From contig JBBDRW010000170.1 in NCBI GenBank assembly GCA_040905265.1, positions 1 to 17,259 of the forward strand: a stretch of DNA of 17,259 nt, read 5' to 3'. Of the stretch, positions 15,474-17,259 are shown in pieces (position 1 is the first letter of the stretch; each line of letters starts with the position of its first letter). This DNA is from JBBDRW01 sp040905265. Lineage in GTDB: Bacteria > Bacteroidota > Rhodothermia > Balneolales > Balneolaceae. The notes beneath the pieces were generated by a model that was not told the origin of the DNA, made no database searches, and saw nothing but the letters and a program-made list of their open reading frames with translations. Both the position numbers and the translations under genes were made by a program.

Positions 15474-16034
15474 ATCGCAAACAGAAGACGACCATCACGA
15501 CCGCGCCGTAAGCGCGATGACGACAGGCCCAATGTCAATGAAGAGATCAGGGCGAATACCGTCCGGATAATCAAGCCGGATGAAGGCCATGAAATTGTCG
15601 ACCTGGAACGGGCTCTCCAGATTGCTGAATCGTTTAAAATGGACCTGGTTGAAGTTGCACCGGATGGGGATCCACCCGTCTGCAAGGTGATCGATTTTGG
15701 CAAATTCATGTATGAAAAGAAGAAAAAAGAGAAAGAGGCCAAAAAAAAGCAACACACCATGCAGGTCAAGGAGCTCCGGTTCCGTCCCAACACCGATGAC
15801 CACGACCTGGAGTTCAAAACCCGGCACGCAAGAGACTTTCTCACAGACGGAGACAAGGTGAAGGCTACTGTACAGTTTCGTGGGCGTGACATGCTCTATA
15901 CCGAAAAAGGAAAAGAGCTGCTTGTGAACTTTGCTGAAGAACTCAGCGACATCTCCGAAATCGAAAACCAGCCGTCAATGGAAGGGCGGCGGATGATAAT
16001 GATTCTGACCCCGAAGGGGAAAGGATCTTCCTGA
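15474..16034 (+). CDS. infC: Translation initiation factor IF-3, ATC start
   Basis: The 186-residue protein begins at ATC. IF-3 binds the 30S subunit, checks the start codon and initiator tRNA, and blocks early 50S joining. ATG 15639 would remove the first 55 residues, including the conserved NEEIRANTVRII of the N-terminal domain, so the frame must start upstream. ATC 15474 is preceded by GAGG with a 5-base gap and lies 14 bases after the thrS stop. A basic head (about 4-19) precedes the N-domain. A lysine-rich linker helix (about 80-100) leads to the C-domain with KELRFRPNTDDHDLEFK and ending RRMIMILTPKG. A rare start codon is a known infC trait: IF-3 rejects such codons, so the protein limits its own synthesis. 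That control is expected here but not shown. Confidence 0.95.
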   Translation: MANRRRPSRPRRKRDDDRPNVNEEIRANTVRIIKPDEGHEIVDLERALQIAESFKMDLVEVAPDGDPPVCKVIDFGKFMYEKKKKEKEAKKKQHTMQVKELRFRPNTDDHDLEFKTRHARDFLTDGDKVKATVQFRGRDMLYTEKGKELLVNFAEELSDISEIENQPSMEGRRMIMILTPKGKGSS

Positions 16035-16185
16035 ACATGCCGCCGGAAGGCGATCGCAGGCAGTAATTTTCGAAAAGCTTTGATTGTACATTAGTTCTGG
16101 AACCCGTACCTTTCCAGTCTTTTACACTTCATGTAGGCTTTGAAAAACCAGGATTTTTTGGTCAAGATCGAGGCCAGAGGGATTT

Positions 16186-16263
16186 TAGAACCGCAGCATA
16201 TTGAACATATGTGAGGATTTTAAAATCCCGATAACGAAGATATTGAGCAAAAAGACGGTTTTA
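16186..16263 (+). ncRNA. Putative branched RNA structure in the rpmI-rplT leader
   Basis: An outer stem pairs TAGAACCG (16186-16193) with CGGTTTTA (16256-16263), 8 pairs with one G-U. Inside are two hairpins: CATAT/ATATG (16197-16201 with 16207-16211) and GGATT/AATCC (16215-16219 with 16224-16228, from the palindrome GGATTTTAAAATCC). This three-way junction ends 35 bases before the rpmI ATG, where L20-responsive leaders occur in other bacteria. I found it by eye and did not compute any energy. An L20 role is inference. Confidence 0.4.
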
Positions 16264-16273
16264 CAAAGTATAC

Positions 16274-16302
16274 ATTTCATAAAGAAATAGCATGACCCAT
16301 GC
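16274..16302 (+). promoter_or_regulatory. Tandem small hairpins at the rpmI start; the second contains the start codon
   Basis: ATTTC (16274-16278) pairs with GAAAT (16284-16288). Then GCATG (16290-16294) pairs with CATGC (16298-16302) around a 3-base loop. The rpmI ATG at 16299-16301 lies inside the last arm. No Shine-Dalgarno box is present, so access to the start codon itself may set translation. The stems are short. Confidence 0.4.
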
Positions 16303-16499
16303 CTAAAATGAAATCAAACAGTGGTGCCAAAAAGCGTTTTAAGGTTACCGGAAGTGGTAAAATTAAACGCAAGAAGGCAGGAAAACGCCACATCCTTACG
16401 AAGAAAAGCAGTAAGCGAAAGCGAAATCTCGGACAGTCAACACTGGTAGACCCAACCAATGAGGGTGCTATCAAGAGATTGCTTCCTTACGACGCCTGA
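16299..16499 (+). CDS. rpmI: 50S ribosomal protein L35 (bL35)
   Basis: The 66-residue, very basic protein begins MPKMKSNSGAKKRFKVTGSGK, the family signature, and continues with KAGKRHILTKKSSKRKRNL and ends near LLPYDA. Length and sequence are typical. L35 is a small structural protein of the 50S subunit. The gene lies between infC (264-base leader gap) and rplT (29 bases), the usual order. The large upstream gap contrasts with the tight spacing elsewhere in the cluster and contains the putative control structures described separately. Confidence 0.98.
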   Translation: MPKMKSNSGAKKRFKVTGSGKIKRKKAGKRHILTKKSSKRKRNLGQSTLVDPTNEGAIKRLLPYDA

Positions 16500-16528
16500 A
16501 CTGAAATTACAACCAAACGTTCTATAAA

Positions 16529-16876
16529 ATGCCACGTTCAAGAAACCTAGTGGCTTCCCGTCGCCGTCGCCGCAAGATACTCCAGCAGGCGAAAGGTTAC
16601 TGGGGCAAGCGAAAAAACGTTTATACCGTTGCGAAAAATGCAGTCGAAAAAGGGCTGCAGTATCAATACCGTGACCGAAAGGTTCGGAAGAGAAATTTTC
16701 GTAAACTATGGATTACCCGTATAAATGCTGCTGCCCGGTTGAACGGGACCACCTATTCACGGCTGATCAACGGCCTGAAACAAAATGACATCGAGATCAA
16801 CCGAAAAATGCTTGCTGATATCGCAGTTCGCGACCCGGAAGCATTTGGAGCCATTGTGAAAGAGGCTGTCGGTTAG
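16529..16876 (+). CDS. rplT: 50S ribosomal protein L20 (bL20)
   Basis: The 115-residue protein begins MPRSRNLVASRRRRRKILQQ and carries AKGYWGKRKNVYTVAKNAV, the hallmark RKRNFRKLWITRINAAAR (about 53-70) and YSRLINGLKQNDIEINRKMLADIAV. The length is normal. L20 is needed for early 50S assembly. In Bacillus subtilis and E. coli it also represses its own operon by binding leader RNA that mimics its 23S site, so the structured region before rpmI is a natural candidate target. The gene follows rpmI by 29 bases and is followed by a strong terminator. Confidence 0.98.
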   Translation: MPRSRNLVASRRRRRKILQQAKGYWGKRKNVYTVAKNAVEKGLQYQYRDRKVRKRNFRKLWITRINAAARLNGTTYSRLINGLKQNDIEINRKMLADIAVRDPEAFGAIVKEAVG

Positions 16877-16883
16877 GATCTTA

Positions 16884-16946
16884 CTTCCAGGCTTTGGAAG
16901 AGTATAGAAACCGGCAGGTCTGGCAAACAGGTTTGCCGGTTTTTTT
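16884..16946 (+). terminator. Intrinsic terminator between rplT and pheS, with alternative pairings
   Basis: GGCAAA (16922-16927) pairs with TTTGCC (16932-16937) around a 4-base loop, followed by GG and seven Ts (16940-16946). An alternative 9-base stem pairs AAACCGGCA (16908-16916) with TGCCGGTTT (16934-16942) and competes for the same right arm. An upstream hairpin CTTCCA/TGGAAG (16884-16889 with 16895-16900) starts 8 bases after the rplT stop. Termination is well supported. Whether the competing stems make an attenuator for pheS is open. Confidence 0.8.
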
Positions 16947-16998
16947 ATGTTCGTTACCGTACCGATTTCAGGAACCTGCACACTGAATTGCTATTCTC

Positions 16999-17259
16999 AT
17001 GATAGACAAAGTCAAACAACTGAAAAAAGAGATTGAATCGGCGGAGATTTCAGATCCGGAATCCCTGGAAGAGTTCCGACTGGCCTATCTATCGAGAAAA
17101 GGAGCAGTTCAGTCAATGTTCGGGTTGATGGGGAGCGTCCCCAAAGAGGACAGGGCGGAGATGGGACGCTGGATGAACCAGGTCAAAAATCTGGCAGAAG
17201 AGAATTACAGGAGTGGAAAAGAGGCCCTTGAGAAGACCGAGAATGTGAATATCTCACCG
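16999..17259 (+). CDS. pheS: Phenylalanine--tRNA ligase alpha subunit, 5' part (runs off window)
   Basis: The first 87 residues are visible, about a quarter of the usual length. They start MIDKVKQLKKEIE and include LEEFRLAYLSRKGAVQSMFGLMGSVPKEDRAEMGRWMNQVKNL. This is the N-terminal coiled-coil tRNA-binding arm of PheS, and the YLSRKG segment is a strong family marker. PheS pairs with PheT to charge tRNA-Phe. The catalytic core lies beyond the edge. It follows rplT by 122 bases, as in E. coli, but across a terminator. I found no Phe-rich leader peptide. The ATG has no Shine-Dalgarno box. Confidence 0.95.
   Translation, partial: MIDKVKQLKKEIESAEISDPESLEEFRLAYLSRKGAVQSMFGLMGSVPKEDRAEMGRWMNQVKNLAEENYRSGKEALEKTENVNISP

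Noticed and set aside
16043..16062. GCGATCGC octamer and GNRA-loop hairpin just after infC as a functional site
   Set aside because: It is a single occurrence with a four-pair stem and no T-run; chance is sufficient.
16947..16998. Phe leader peptide or T-box before pheS
   Set aside because: The only ATG frame after the terminator has no Phe run and overlaps pheS; no T-box-like conserved sequence was seen.

Overview
The window is a piece of a chromosome from a member of the Bacteroidota/Balneolota/Rhodothermota group (FCB superphylum). The evidence is a type IX secretion (T9SS) C-terminal sorting domain, a DUF4835/PorD-type protein, the Bacteroidota-type helix-hairpin-helix outer-membrane barrel family, and start codons mostly preceded by A/T-rich sequence without a Shine-Dalgarno box. 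A halophilic or marine Balneolaceae-like organism is my best guess. That is inference from family resemblance, not a search result. I see no tRNA, rRNA, CRISPR, insertion sequence or phage gene.

Left part (1-5447, all on the minus strand): a probable transcription unit read right to left. It encodes a secreted 804-residue surface protein (cohesin-like modules, dockerin-like repeats, T9SS sorting domain), a Wzz-type polysaccharide chain-length protein, and an MsbA/PglK-like ABC exporter that runs off the left edge. The last two point to surface-polysaccharide or glycolipid export. The surface protein may decorate or organise that layer.

Middle (5448-9851): about 300 bases without a convincing gene, then a divergent envelope locus. 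A PorD/DUF4835 protein is read left. A PorV/PorQ-like barrel and a signal-peptide/helix-hairpin-helix/barrel protein are read right. The second rightward gene has no ATG, GTG or TTG at its true N-terminus; CTG seems to be its start, in the same frame as the preceding gene's stop.

Right part (9852-17259): housekeeping genes. pgk (glycolysis) is on the minus strand and diverges from a cysteine desulfurase gene that overlaps rsgA (ribosome-assembly GTPase) by one base. Then comes the widely conserved translation cluster thrS-infC-rpmI-rplT-pheS, in the same order as in Escherichia coli. infC starts at a rare ATC codon. The infC-rpmI gap folds on paper into a branched structure followed by a hairpin holding the rpmI start codon. 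A strong terminator with an alternative pairing lies between rplT and pheS.

The most interesting points are the non-canonical start of the helix-hairpin-helix barrel gene, the putative RNA control elements before rpmI and pheS, the cohesin/dockerin/T9SS protein beside polysaccharide export genes, and a degenerate 7-base repeat plus strong inverted repeats between pgk and the desulfurase.
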